Positions 7,315-16,500 of a DNA stretch of 24,275 nt are shown piece by piece. Under the pieces are notes generated by a model. It was given only the letters and a program-made list of their open reading frames with translations. It was not told where the DNA came from and did not search any database. The DNA is taken from NCBI GenBank assembly GCA_039812685.1, contig JBDIBB010000060.1, forward strand, positions 1 to 24,275, given 5' to 3'. The position numbers and the translations under genes were made by a program. The stretch comes from JBDIBB01 sp039812685 (GTDB taxonomy: Bacteria > Acidobacteriota > Vicinamibacteria > Vicinamibacterales > JAFNAJ01). Position 1 is the first letter of the stretch, and each line of letters opens with the position of its first letter.

Positions 7315-9546
7315 CTACCACGCGCCATCGCGCGAGGGCCGGACGCCTGCCGGGGCCGGGACGCCCGACAGCGGGGGGTGCGGCGGATCCGCACGGGCGC
7401 CTGGCGGCGGCGCGCCCTCGACCGGAGGCGGCGCCGCGGCGCCGTGCAGCGGACAGAAGTCCACCGGGGCCGTACCGCGGCGGAAGTACTCCGTGTAGGC
7501 CATCGACTTCACCTCCACCTCGCCGAGATCGTTGGTCACCTCGACCGCGGCGCACCCGTCAACGGCGAGCCGTCCCGACATCCGACACAGGGTCACCGCC
7601 ACGATGCCGTCCGGCCGTTCCACCCACTCGGGGCGCTGGCCGGCGGTGGCGGCCTTCATGATGTCGGTCCACACCGGGACGGCAACCTCACCGGCATAGC
7701 CGTCGGGCATGATCGGCTGCGGCAGGTCGAACCCCACCCACACGCCGGTCACCACCTTCGGCGTGAAGCCCACGAACCACGCGTCCACATAGTCGTTGGT
7801 CGTCCCGGTCTTGCCGGCGGCTGGAAGGGTGAACCCGAGGCTGCGTGCCCGATACCCGGTGCCGCCGTTGATCACGTCCTGCAGCATGGACGCCACGAGA
7901 AACGCGGTCTGCTCGCTCATCGCGCGGCGCGGTTCGCCCTGGTCGTCGTAGAGCGGCCGGCCGTCGCGGTCCTCGACGCGCGTGATCAGCATGGGCCGGC
8001 GGACCAGGCCCCGGTTCGCGAAGGCGCCGAAGGCGGCCGTGAGCGCTCCCAGGGTCACTTCACCCGATCCGAGCGCGAGCGACGGCACCTCGGGCAGCGG
8101 GCCCAGGCCGAGGCGATCCACCATGGCCAGCGTCTTCGCCAGGCCCACCTCGCGGATGAGCCGTGCGGCGGCGCGGTTGCTCGACGTGCGCAGGGCGGAC
8201 CGCAGGCTCATCGCGCTGGCGCCGGAATGATCGTCCTCGGGCATCCACGCGCCGTCGGGCGTCACCGTCGGGTCGTTCAGGTTGGTGATCAGGCGGGAGG
8301 GCCACCAGCCGTCCTCGATGGCGGCGGCGTACAGCACCGGTTTGAACGCGGATCCCGGCTGGCGCCGCGCCTGCAGCGCACGGTTGAACCGGCTCTGCCC
8401 GAAGTCGCGTCCCCCGATCAGCGCACGCACCTCGCTGGTGGCGGCGTCGAGCACGACGACGGCACCCTGCAGGTAGGCGGTCGTGCCGGCTTCGACGCCG
8501 GCCGCCGCTCGTGGTGCGTGCGGGAACCGCGGGTTCCGCTCGATCCGCACGAGGCCCGCCTCGAGCAGCCGTTCCGCCTCCTGCTGCAACGCGGAATCGA
8601 TCGTGGTGTAGATGCGCAGGCCGCCTTCCGACACCCGCTCCCAACCGAAGCGATCGACGACCTCGCGGCGCACGGCCTCCTTGAAGTAGAGCCCGAACGG
8701 CTCGTCGCGCTGCAGGCCGTTGACCAGCGTGAGCGGCGCCTCCCGCGCCGCCTCCTGCTCTTCGCGGGTGATGGCGCCCGTGTCCGCCATCGCCTGCAGC
8801 ACGATCGCGCGGCGCGCCAGCGCGCGGGCGGAATTGCCCGTGGGAGCGTAGGCCGATGGCGACTGGATCAGCCCCGCCAGCAGCGCGGCCTGGTCGAGGG
8901 TGAGATCGCGGGCGGCGGTGGCGAAGTAGCCACGCGAGGCCGCCTCCACGCCGTAGTAGCCATCGCCGAAGTAGACCTTGTTGAGGTACAGCTCGAGGAT
9001 GTCGTCCTTGCCGTAGGCGTGCTCGATCTGCGAGGCCAGCAGCATCTCCTTGAGCTTGCGGCGGACGGTCTTGTCGGGCGTGAGGAAACTCTGCCGGGCC
9101 AGTTGCTGCGTGATGGTGCTGCCGCCCTGCGCGCGCCGGCCGCTGCGCAGGTTCGCCAGCATGGCTCCGCCCACCCGGATGACGTCGATGCCGCGATGAT
9201 CCCGGAACCGCTGGTCTTCGATGGCAATCACGGCCTGGATGAGCCGCGGCGACATGGCCGACAGCGGCACCTCGATCCGCTGCTCCTTGAAGATGGTGAA
9301 GACGGGACGCCGCTGGCGGTCGTAGATGGTCGTGGACTGCGCCATCTGCCCCAGTTCCCGCAGGGCGGCGCGGCCCGGCAGGTCCATCGTGAGATCCCAC
9401 GTGAGCCACGCGGTCACGGCGGCCAGGCCCCACCCCGATGCCGCCACGACGAGGACAGCGGCCGCAAGCAGCCGGGGGCGGCCGGCGAAGGCGGCCTGCA
9501 GGAAGCGCCGCGCTGGCGCCAGGCAGTCCGTCAGCAGGCGTCGCAC
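7315..9546 (-). CDS. Class A penicillin-binding protein (PBP1A-like)
   Basis: A bifunctional peptidoglycan synthase of 743 aa from the GTG at 9546. One membrane anchor (about res. 25-47) is followed by a GT51 glycosyltransferase domain with EDQRFRDHRG (110-119, catalytic Glu110) and GGSTITQQLARQ (141-152). The transpeptidase domain has all three motifs: SAFK (399-402), SSN (455-457) and KTGTT (579-583). A C-terminal Cys-containing segment and a Pro-rich tail (PPPVEGAPPPG) extend into the periplasm. Start choice: three in-frame GTG codons (9609, 9564, 9546) lack Shine-Dalgarno sites; only the last has a -10-like TATGCT 6 bases upstream, matching other genes here. It heads the minus-strand housekeeping series and is divergent from the DsbA-like gene. 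Confidence 0.94.
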   Translation of the reverse strand: MRRLLTDCLAPARRFLQAAFAGRPRLLAAAVLVVAASGWGLAAVTAWLTWDLTMDLPGRAALRELGQMAQSTTIYDRQRRPVFTIFKEQRIEVPLSAMSPRLIQAVIAIEDQRFRDHRGIDVIRVGGAMLANLRSGRRAQGGSTITQQLARQSFLTPDKTVRRKLKEMLLASQIEHAYGKDDILELYLNKVYFGDGYYGVEAASRGYFATAARDLTLDQAALLAGLIQSPSAYAPTGNSARALARRAIVLQAMADTGAITREEQEAAREAPLTLVNGLQRDEPFGLYFKEAVRREVVDRFGWERVSEGGLRIYTTIDSALQQEAERLLEAGLVRIERNPRFPHAPRAAAGVEAGTTAYLQGAVVVLDAATSEVRALIGGRDFGQSRFNRALQARRQPGSAFKPVLYAAAIEDGWWPSRLITNLNDPTVTPDGAWMPEDDHSGASAMSLRSALRTSSNRAAARLIREVGLAKTLAMVDRLGLGPLPEVPSLALGSGEVTLGALTAAFGAFANRGLVRRPMLITRVEDRDGRPLYDDQGEPRRAMSEQTAFLVASMLQDVINGGTGYRARSLGFTLPAAGKTGTTNDYVDAWFVGFTPKVVTGVWVGFDLPQPIMPDGYAGEVAVPVWTDIMKAATAGQRPEWVERPDGIVAVTLCRMSGRLAVDGCAAVEVTNDLGEVEVKSMAYTEYFRRGTAPVDFCPLHGAAAPPPVEGAPPPGARADPPHPPLSGVPAPAGVRPSRDGAW

Positions 9547-9922
9547 CCGCGCAGCATAGCGCACCCGCCGACACGTCCGCGCAGCGGGACGGTCCCGCGG
9601 CGACAGCACATCCCAGGCGAGTTGCCGGCGACAGGCACCGCGCGGTTCTGGCGAATGCCAGGACCGTGACCAGCGGTCCCACCCGACATCACCGCCGCTC
9701 CATCCGGCTGAGGTGCCGTGAGGGCGCCCCGCCGCGCTCCCGGACGACCGACCACACGACCCCCGTTGGGGCGCACGGCCGTGCGCCGCGACACCTCGCC
9801 GCGGTCCTGGGCGTCGGGCCGGCCGTCAGAGGCAGGTTTCGCGGTAAGCTGATGGCTTGCGGCCGCCACCGGCCGGGTGCCCCGGTCGGACCCGTCGTGG
9901 CCATCGCCGACGAAAGCCCTGC
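9547..9922. other. Divergent intergenic region between PBP and DsbA-like genes
   Basis: About 376 bases without a convincing gene. It holds TATGCT (9558-9553, minus strand) just before the PBP GTG and a hairpin GGACCG/CGGTCC (9661-9679). It also holds a CCCC-GTT-GGGG mini-hairpin (9761-9771) abutting the 18-bp palindrome at 9770-9787. The TAAGCT at 9845-9850 could be a weak -10 for the + strand gene. No RNA gene is recognisable. Confidence 0.6.
9770..9787. promoter_or_regulatory. Perfect 18-bp palindrome GGCGCACGGCCGTGCGCC
   Basis: A self-complementary 18-mer about 135 bases upstream of the DsbA-like start. It could be a dimeric regulator site or a hairpin. Palindromes of this size are not rare in 70% GC DNA, so function is unproven. 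Confidence 0.45.
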
Positions 9923-10999
9923 ATGTCGACTCCTGTGCGAACGACCCTGCTGGCCCTGCTCGCCATCGCGGCGGGTGTGGTCGTGTTCTCGCTCTCCCGC
10001 TCCGATTCCGGCGTCTCGGCAACCACGCAGGCGGCGCCCCCGGGTGTCGGCGCCGGCACCACGGTCGTCGCGACGGTGGACGGCGAGACGATCACGGTCG
10101 CGGAACTCGATGCCGCGCTCGGCGCCGAACTCGGCCAGCTCGAGCAGCAGATCTACGAGATGAGGCGCCAGCGGCTCGATCAGTTGATCGGCGAGAAACT
10201 GCTCGCGCGCGAGGCAGCGCGCCGGCAGGTGGCCGTCGATGCGCTGCGGAAGGCCGAAATCCTCGACAAGGTGACCGCGGTGACCGACGAGGAGGTCACG
10301 CGCTTCTACGAGGCCAACAAGGCCCGACTGCCCAACGCGCCCAACATCCGCGATCAGATCAGACGTTACCTCGAGATGCAGGGCGTCGAGACGCGCGAGG
10401 CCGCCTACCTCGACTCGCTGCGGGCCAGCACGAAGGTGGCGGTCACCCTCGAGGCGCCGCCGATCCGGCGCGCGCACATCGACGTCGCCGGCGCGCCCAT
10501 CCGCGGCGATGCCGCCGCCCCGGTGACCATCGTCGAATTCTCCGATTTCCACTGCCCGTTCTGCCGGTCCGTCCAGCCCACGCTGCTGCAGGTGCTGGAC
10601 CGGTACAAGGGCAAGGTACGCCTGGTCTACAAGGATCTGCCGCTCGACGGGCTGCACCCCAACGCGCGGCGGGCCAGCGAGGCGGCGCGCTGCGCCGGCC
10701 AGCAGGGCAGGTTCTGGGAGTTCCACGACGCAATCTACTCGGGCGCGGCGGGCACCGACGTCTCGGCGGAGGCCCTGCGCAAGCTGGCCTCGACGGCGGC
10801 GCTCGACGTCGAGGCCTTCGAGCAATGCCTCGCGAAGAACACGCACGAGGCCGGCATCCGGCGCGATCTCGCGCAGGCCCAACAGCTCGGATTGAGCGGC
10901 ACGCCCGCCTTCTTCGTCAATGGCCGGCTGCTGACCGGCGCGCAGCCGTTCGAGGCCTTCGCGAAGGTGATCGACGAGGAGTTGGCGGCCTCGCGGTAG
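9923..10999 (+). CDS. SurA-N-like plus DsbA-like thioredoxin fusion protein
   Basis: A 358-aa exported thiol oxidoreductase. Residues 7-25 are a hydrophobic signal or anchor. Residues 49-105 resemble the N-terminal chaperone domain of SurA/PrsA-type peptidyl-prolyl isomerases (ATVDGETITVAELDAAL, then a helix with RLDQLIGEKLLAREA), followed by a helical linker to about 175. The C-terminal DsbA/DsbC-like domain has FSDFHCPFC with redox Cys211/Cys214 and the cis-Pro loop GTP (326-328). Two further Cys (257, 302) may be structural. Likely role: disulphide formation or repair in the cell envelope, with the chaperone part binding unfolded clients. The ATG at 9923 precedes the signal; upstream in-frame codons look non-coding. 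It converges on the next gene with a 6-base gap. Confidence 0.9.
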   Translation: MSTPVRTTLLALLAIAAGVVVFSLSRSDSGVSATTQAAPPGVGAGTTVVATVDGETITVAELDAALGAELGQLEQQIYEMRRQRLDQLIGEKLLAREAARRQVAVDALRKAEILDKVTAVTDEEVTRFYEANKARLPNAPNIRDQIRRYLEMQGVETREAAYLDSLRASTKVAVTLEAPPIRRAHIDVAGAPIRGDAAAPVTIVEFSDFHCPFCRSVQPTLLQVLDRYKGKVRLVYKDLPLDGLHPNARRASEAARCAGQQGRFWEFHDAIYSGAAGTDVSAEALRKLASTAALDVEAFEQCLAKNTHEAGIRRDLAQAQQLGLSGTPAFFVNGRLLTGAQPFEAFAKVIDEELAASR

Positions 11000-11005
11000 G
11001 CGCGT

Positions 11006-12322
11006 TCACACCTGGGGGTGGGCGACGGGCGCGCGATCCACGCGCGCGATGAGCACCTTGTCGACCCGCCGCCCGTCCATGTCCATCACCTCGAAGCGCA
11101 ACTCGCCCCACGTGAAGTGATCCCCCGCCCGGGGGACCCGCGAGAGCCGCGTCATCACGAAGCCCGCCAGGGTGTGGTAGCTGCCGGCCTCGTCCTCGGG
11201 CAGCGGGCCGAGGTCCACGTCCTCGGCGAGGTCCTCGAGACGGAGGGCGCCATCCACCAGCAGGCTGCCGTCCTCGCGCCACACCACCGGACCGCCTTCG
11301 GTCTCGGCTTCGTCAGGAATCTCGCCGACCAGACTCTCGAGCACGTCGGTGGGCGTGACCAGGCCTTCGATGGCCCCGAACTCGTCGAGCACCAGCGCGA
11401 GGTGCGCATGGGTGCCGCGGAAGCGATCGAGCAACTGGTGCACGGTGAGCGTGGCCGGCACCTCGAGCGGCGCCCGCAGCGCGGCGCGCACGTCGAGGGC
11501 CCCGCCGCCCAGCGTCTGCGCCAGCAGATCCTCGGCGCGCGCGAACCCCAGCACGGTGTCGAGACCTCCGTCGCAGAAGAGGATCTTCGGGTGCTTCACC
11601 TCGGCCAGGTGCTGCCGGATGCCCTCGAGGCCGTCGTGGATGTCCACCCACTCGATGTCGTGACGCGGCGTCATGATGGCGCCGAGACGCCGATCGCCGA
11701 GGCGGAACACCTGCTCGACCAGTTCCCGTTCCTCGGGCGCGATGTCGCCGGCGACGGTCGCCTGCTTGATCAGCGCGCGGATCTCCTCCTCGGTGACCGC
11801 CCGCTCGGCGCCAGGCGAAATCCGCAGCACCTTCAGTACGACGGTCGTCGACCAGCTCAGGAGCACCACCAGCGGCGTCGCGATACGGGCGACGACCGCC
11901 ACCGGCGTGGCAACCAGGCTGGCCACGCGTTCCGGGTTGTGAAGCGCGATCGCCTTGGGCACCAGTTCGCCGATGACCAGCGAGCAGTAGGTGATGCCCG
12001 TCACCACGACGCCCAGCGCGATGCCCTCGGCATAGGGCGCCAGCAGGTCGTACCGGGCCACCAGCGGCTGGAGGTGTTCGGTGAGGGTCGTGCCGCCGTA
12101 GGCGCCGGCGAAGATGCCCACCAGGGTGATCCCCACCTGCACGGTGGAGAGGAAGCTGGTCGGGTTGGTGGCGAGCGCCAGCGCCGCGCGGGCGCGCGCA
12201 TCGCCCTCCTCCGCCCGCTGCTGCAGGCGCACCCGCCGGGCGGTGACCACGGCGATCTCCGACATGGCGAAGACGCCGTTGGCGACGAGCAGCAGGAGGA
12301 TGATGAGGACTTCGGTGGTCAT
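11006..12322 (-). CDS. CNNM/CorC-type membrane protein (DUF21, CBS pair, CorC_HlyC)
   Basis: A 438-aa integral membrane protein of the family often annotated as haemolysin/TlyC-like and linked to Mg2+ or Co2+ efflux and homeostasis. The order is a DUF21 transmembrane domain (res. 1-200) with SEIAVVTARR (21-30), FLSTVQVGITLVGIFAGAYGG (57-77) and GELVPKAIAL (118-127). The acidic linker TEEEIRALI follows, then a CBS pair starting after IMTPR (216-220) and a C-terminal CorC_HlyC domain (about 345-430, ending in FEVMDMDGRRVDKVLI). Length is typical. The ATG at 12322 is preceded by TAAGAT about 18 bases upstream and no clear Shine-Dalgarno. The haemolysin name is historical; a metal-transport role is the better supported reading. 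Confidence 0.92.
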   Translation of the reverse strand: MTTEVLIILLLLVANGVFAMSEIAVVTARRVRLQQRAEEGDARARAALALATNPTSFLSTVQVGITLVGIFAGAYGGTTLTEHLQPLVARYDLLAPYAEGIALGVVVTGITYCSLVIGELVPKAIALHNPERVASLVATPVAVVARIATPLVVLLSWSTTVVLKVLRISPGAERAVTEEEIRALIKQATVAGDIAPEERELVEQVFRLGDRRLGAIMTPRHDIEWVDIHDGLEGIRQHLAEVKHPKILFCDGGLDTVLGFARAEDLLAQTLGGGALDVRAALRAPLEVPATLTVHQLLDRFRGTHAHLALVLDEFGAIEGLVTPTDVLESLVGEIPDEAETEGGPVVWREDGSLLVDGALRLEDLAEDVDLGPLPEDEAGSYHTLAGFVMTRLSRVPRAGDHFTWGELRFEVMDMDGRRVDKVLIARVDRAPVAHPQV

Positions 12323-12443
12323 TCAGCCGACGGCGGGGCGATCTTATCAAGGGTGGGGCCGTCGGCCCGAGGATCGCCACCGGATCCCAGGTGACCGCCG
12401 GCGTCCGCCTGGTGTTCGCGCGCGCCGTGCGAGCGGGAACCGC

Positions 12444-12716
12444 TCACCAGATCCGCCAGCCTCCGGTGGAGCAGGCGCGAAGCCACAGCATGAACAGGAA
12501 GAACCCCAGGACCAGCGCCACCCACGGGCGGACCACGTCCCACGCCGACACGCGCGAGTCGGGCGCGAAGCGCGTGCCGTGGTCGCGCCAGGCGGCGCGG
12601 GCGGCATTGAGGCGGGCGAGGTCGCGCGCATCGGCGTGGCCCATGTCGTATCCGCACTGCACGCACACGCTGCCGGACGACTCGTCCCAGGAAGCCGAGC
12701 AGACCAGGCACTTCAC
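12444..12716 (-). CDS. Small zinc-ribbon membrane protein, hypothetical
   Basis: A 90-aa protein starting at a GTG whose last two bases are shared with the stop of the upstream gene (GTGA overlap), which decides the start. It has CLVC (res. 3-6) and CVQC (about 18-21), a compact zinc-ribbon arrangement. One hydrophobic segment near the C-terminus (WVALVLGFFLFMLWL) is followed by a short Trp-rich tail. It should sit in the inner membrane with the zinc ribbon outside the bilayer; which side is unclear. The function is not recognised. Translational coupling to the next multi-zinc-ribbon gene suggests a joint role. Confidence 0.75.
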   Translation of the reverse strand: MKCLVCSASWDESSGSVCVQCGYDMGHADARDLARLNAARAAWRDHGTRFAPDSRVSAWDVVRPWVALVLGFFLFMLWLRACSTGGWRIW

Positions 12717-13345
12717 AGCTTCTCTCCGCAGCGCGCGCAGAACTTCGCACCCGGCGTCGCCGGCGCGTCGCACCCGCGGCAGGTGCGGAATTCGAGCGAT
12801 GCCCCGCAGTCCTGGCAGAAGCGCCCTCCCTGTGTCTGCGCCTGACAGACCGGACAGGTGATGGAGGCCGACGGCGCAGGCGCCGCGGCGTCGCCGCCGG
12901 GCAGCGGCGGCGGCCCGGACGCGGTGACGGCGCGGTCGCGGGCCAGTTCGGCCGCACGCCTGGCGGCGGCCTCGGTGGCGCTGGGCGCGCAGCCTTCACA
13001 CAGCCCGAACGTGCCGTTCCAGCACTGCGCGTGGCACACCCACTGGCCGCAGGCCGCGCACTTCTCGAAGTGCACCAGCGCCTCGTGCACCGCGCGCTCG
13101 TAGGCCGCGTCTCGCTCCTTGCCGCGCAGGCCACGATCGAGTCCTTCGACCGCCTCCCGCGCGCCGTACCCCGCGGGCCACCGGAACAACTGGAAGAACT
13201 GCACGACGGTCTTCAGCAGGTTGCCCTTCGATGAGACGTACTGGCTCTCGACCCCGGATCCGCACCGGTCGCAGGCGAACCTGAACTTGAACCCTCCATC
13301 GTCGGACAGGTCCTGCACGTTGCGCACGAAGACAGTGAGCGGCAT
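12713..13345 (-). CDS. Multi-zinc-ribbon protein, hypothetical
   Basis: A 210-aa soluble protein with at least four Cys pairs or clusters: CDRCG (res. 25-29); CAACGQWVCHAQCW (96-109) with CEGC (116-119); CPVC/CQDC (164-180); and CRGC/CARC (189-206). The last two are a tandem double zinc ribbon, separated from the N-terminal part by an Ala/Pro linker. The N-terminal region (NVQDLSDDGGFKFRF, then SKGNLLKTVVQFFQLF) is not a fold I can name. The ATG at 13345 is chosen because TACCAT lies exactly 9 bases upstream, and upstream residues look non-coding. It overlaps the small zinc-ribbon gene by 4 bases. Double zinc ribbons usually mediate protein or nucleic-acid contacts; no specific function can be assigned. 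Confidence 0.82.
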   Translation of the reverse strand: MPLTVFVRNVQDLSDDGGFKFRFACDRCGSGVESQYVSSKGNLLKTVVQFFQLFRWPAGYGAREAVEGLDRGLRGKERDAAYERAVHEALVHFEKCAACGQWVCHAQCWNGTFGLCEGCAPSATEAAARRAAELARDRAVTASGPPPLPGGDAAAPAPSASITCPVCQAQTQGGRFCQDCGASLEFRTCRGCDAPATPGAKFCARCGEKL

Positions 13346-13354
13346 GGGGCCGGC

Positions 13355-13360
13355 ATGGTA
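13355..13360 (-). promoter_or_regulatory. -10 hexamer TACCAT, leaderless-type spacing (zinc-ribbon gene)
   Basis: On the minus strand TACCAT is followed by 9 bases and then the ATG at 13345. No Shine-Dalgarno is present. Confidence 0.5.
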
Positions 13361-13474
13361 CACCAGGGCGCCGGCGATCGCGGCACGCCCGCGGTGCGTG
13401 GCGCGTGGAGCGGCCGGGAGGGCGCCGCGGCCCAATCGGGACGGGTCGGGCGCCGGGAGATCCATGAGGAGGGA

Positions 13475-13505
13475 CGGGCCCGGTGACCTGAGGTCCACGG
13501 GCCCG
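13475..13505 (-). terminator. Strong hairpin downstream of the Oar-like receptor gene
   Basis: Two 15-base arms, 13475-13489 and 13491-13505, are complementary except for two positions (CGGGCCCG is shared at both outer ends). The structure lies 42 bases past the receptor stop. There is no T-tract, so termination is inferred from position and stem strength only. Confidence 0.5.
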
Positions 13506-13546
13506 CCCATGCCGGCGGCGATGCCGGCCGCTGGCGCTCCGCCGCT

Positions 13547-16500
13547 TCAGAACGTCACGCGGAACGCCATCTGCACCAGGCGCGGATCGGCCGCGCTCAA
13601 CAGCCGGCCAAAGGACGCCGGCGTGCTGAAGACCGTGCCGACGCCGGTGAAGTTCGTCTCGTTGAAGGCGTTGAACGCCTCCAGGCGGAACTGGCCCCTC
13701 ACCCGGTTGGTGAACACGAAGTTCTTGAAGAGGCCCAGGTCGGTGACGTGGCGGTGGGGCCCACGCACCACGCTGCGCGGCGCGTTGCCGAACTGATTGG
13801 CCGCCGGCACCGCGAAGGCCGAGGTGTTGAACCACTGCCCGATCGTCTTCGGCCCCTCCGGTTCGCCCACGAGGTCCGGCCTGCGCGTGACGTTGCCGAA
13901 GGAGTTGCTCGTGTTGGTCGCGGTGGTGATCGTCAGCGGCACGCCGCTCTCGTACCGGGTGAAGCCGGTGAGCTGCCACCCGCCAGCCAGGTTGTAGAGC
14001 AGCCGGTTGGCCGGATCGCGCAGGAACGGCAGTTCCCACACCCAGTTCACGCCGAAGATGTGCGTGCGGTCGTAGCTGGCCACCGCGCGTTCGGCGTCGA
14101 GGTTGTTCTTGTCCTGCGCGAGGTCGGACCTGTCGGACGGCGAGTCGGCCGTCACCCTCGAGAGGGTGTAGTTCACGTTGAGCTGGAGGCCGTCGGTGAA
14201 CCGCCGCGACAGGCTGGCCTGCAGCGCGTTGTACAGGGAGGTCGCGTCGGTGGCCCGCAGCGTGATGTTGCCCCAGCCCCGGTAGGGCCGCGCCGCGTTG
14301 GTGGGGTTGGTGGTGCCGGCCGGCGTCTGGTTGATGTCGTAGGCGCGCAGCAGGTTGCGTCCCGCGCTGCCGACATAGGCCACGTCCATCACGAAGTTCC
14401 ACGGCAGCTGCCGCTGCACGCCGAGGCTCCACTGGTGCGTCATCGGGATCTCGAAGTCCGTGCTCATCACGGTGAGGTTCGGCACCAGGATCTCGTTGTC
14501 GCGCGCCGCGCCCGCCGTCGGATTGCCCAGCGTCGGGCCCGCCCCGCCGCTGGCCGTCACCTGCGCGCCGAATGCGAACGGCGGGTTCAGGAAGGCGTTC
14601 TGCAGCGCGATGCCGACCAGGGTGCGATCGAAGTACAGGCCGTAGCCGCCGCGAACCGCCATCCGGGCATCGCTGCCCACGTCCCACGCGAAGCCCGCGC
14701 GCGGGCCGAACCGCGCCCAGGGGCTGTCGACGATGCGCCGGCCGAACGGAGAGTTCTGACCCGCGATGATGATGCCGTTCAGCGGGTCGCCCGTTCCCTT
14801 CACGCGGACGTTGCCAGCCGAGATCTGATACGCACGCGCGGGATCGAACTTGCCGGGATCGAAGTTCGTGAGCACGTCCTCGGTGTCGTACGGCTGGCGG
14901 ATCCACGACCACCGCATGCCGAGGTTCAGCGTCAGGTCCGGCCTCACCTTCCAGTCGTCCTGGACGAACGCCTCGTACATCTCGAAGCGCAGGTGCGACG
15001 CGATGTCGATGTTCGTCTCGTTGTAGACGCTGGCGCGGCCGAGCAGGAAATCGGCGAAGGCATCGCCGGTGGACCGGAAGTCGGCGCTCGACGTGCCCGG
15101 GAAGGTGAAGGCGCCGTTGGTGCCGCTGGCCGCGTTCTCGTTCTTGAACTCCCACGAGAGCAGCAGCCCGCCCTTGACGCTGTGGTTGCCTTTCACCCAC
15201 GTCAGGGTGTCCTTGAATCGGTGCGAGCCGTAGGTGTTGTCATAGGGGCCGAAGAAGTTCCAGCCGCCGTAGCCGCCGCTGCCGAAGGCGATCCCGGGCA
15301 GGATGCGATCGCCCGGTGACCCGGAGTAGATCTTCGGGATCGAGACGCTGCGCTCGTAGGTGCCGTTGAGCGTGCTGAGGATCGCGCCACGGCTGTACTG
15401 ATAGGAGGCCTCGTTGAGCATGCTCGGCGACAGCACCCAGTTCCAGGCGCCGACGAAACCGCGGCCCGGCTGGTCGGAGTCGAGCGAGGCGATGCCGGGA
15501 AACGCCGCCTGCAGGCTGCCGAACACCTCGCCGAACGGCTGGTTGGCGGGCAGCGTGTCGTGGATGAACCGCCCGTAGAAGGAGTGGGCCGCCGACAGGC
15601 GATAGTCGATCCGCACCAGCTCCTCGCGGAAGTCGACCTCGGTCTGCGTGGACGCGCTGTAGTTCCGGTTGCCGCCGAGCACGTTGGGATCGGCATTGGG
15701 CTGCGGGAACAGGCTGAGCAGGGATCGCGCGAGGGGATCGATCCGGTCGGAGGGGATGACGTTGCCGGAGAACGGCAGCCCCGTCAGCGGATCGACGATG
15801 GCCGTCGGGAACTCGGAGAAATCCCCCGCCCGCTGCCGCGCGGTCGGCACCCGCGTGTTCTGCACCCCGCCGCCGAGCACCCGCTTCCAGTTGCGGAACT
15901 CGTGGCCCCAGAAGAAGAACAGCCTGTCCTTGAGCACCGGCCCACCGACGGTGTAACCGTAGTTGTCGTAGGTGAGCGGTGAGGCGTCGCGCTTGCCGTT
16001 CCGGTCGCGATCGAGCGTGCCGAAGAACGGCGAGGCGTCCCAGTCGTCGCGCCGCGCGAACCAGAACGCGCTGCCCGAGAAGGCGTTGGTCCCCGACTTG
16101 GTGACGACGTTGATCTGGCCGCCGCCGCTGCGCCCGAACTCCGCGCTGTAGTTCGACCGCAGGATCTTCACCTCGGCCACCGCATCCACGTTCACGAAGT
16201 TGATCAGCCCGAGGTTCGAGCCGACGTCCACGTTGTCGGCGCCGTCGAGCATCCACGCGTTCTGGCTGGCGCGGTTGCCGTTGACGTTGATGGCCGTCGT
16301 CCCGCCGGTCAACCCGGGCAGGATCGTGCTGCCCATGCCGGAGGACACGCCGGGCTGCATCGCCACGAGCTGGATGACGCTGCGGCCGTTGAGCGGCATC
16401 AGCTCCACCTGCTTGTTGTTGATCAGGGTGCTGACGTCGGAGGATTCGGTCTTGATGATGGGGGTGGCGGCCTCGACCGTGATCGTCTCGGCAATCGCGC

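Noticed and set aside
4214..7498. A 1094-codon open frame on the + strand
   Set aside because: It lies entirely opposite smpB, pdxA, ricT and holB, which have clear homology. Its translation is rich in His, Arg, Ala and Gly with no recognisable domain, as expected for the antisense of GC-rich genes.
7312..9669. A 785-codon open frame on the + strand opposite the penicillin-binding protein
   Set aside because: The minus strand has every PBP motif; the + frame is an antisense shadow.
11018..12394. A 458-codon + strand frame opposite the CNNM-type gene
   Set aside because: Antisense shadow; the minus strand has DUF21, CBS and CorC_HlyC signatures.
12996..15200. A 734-codon minus-strand frame overlapping the Oar-like receptor and zinc-ribbon genes
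   Set aside because: It spans two real genes in another frame and shows no domain; low-complexity Arg/Ala/Gly composition.
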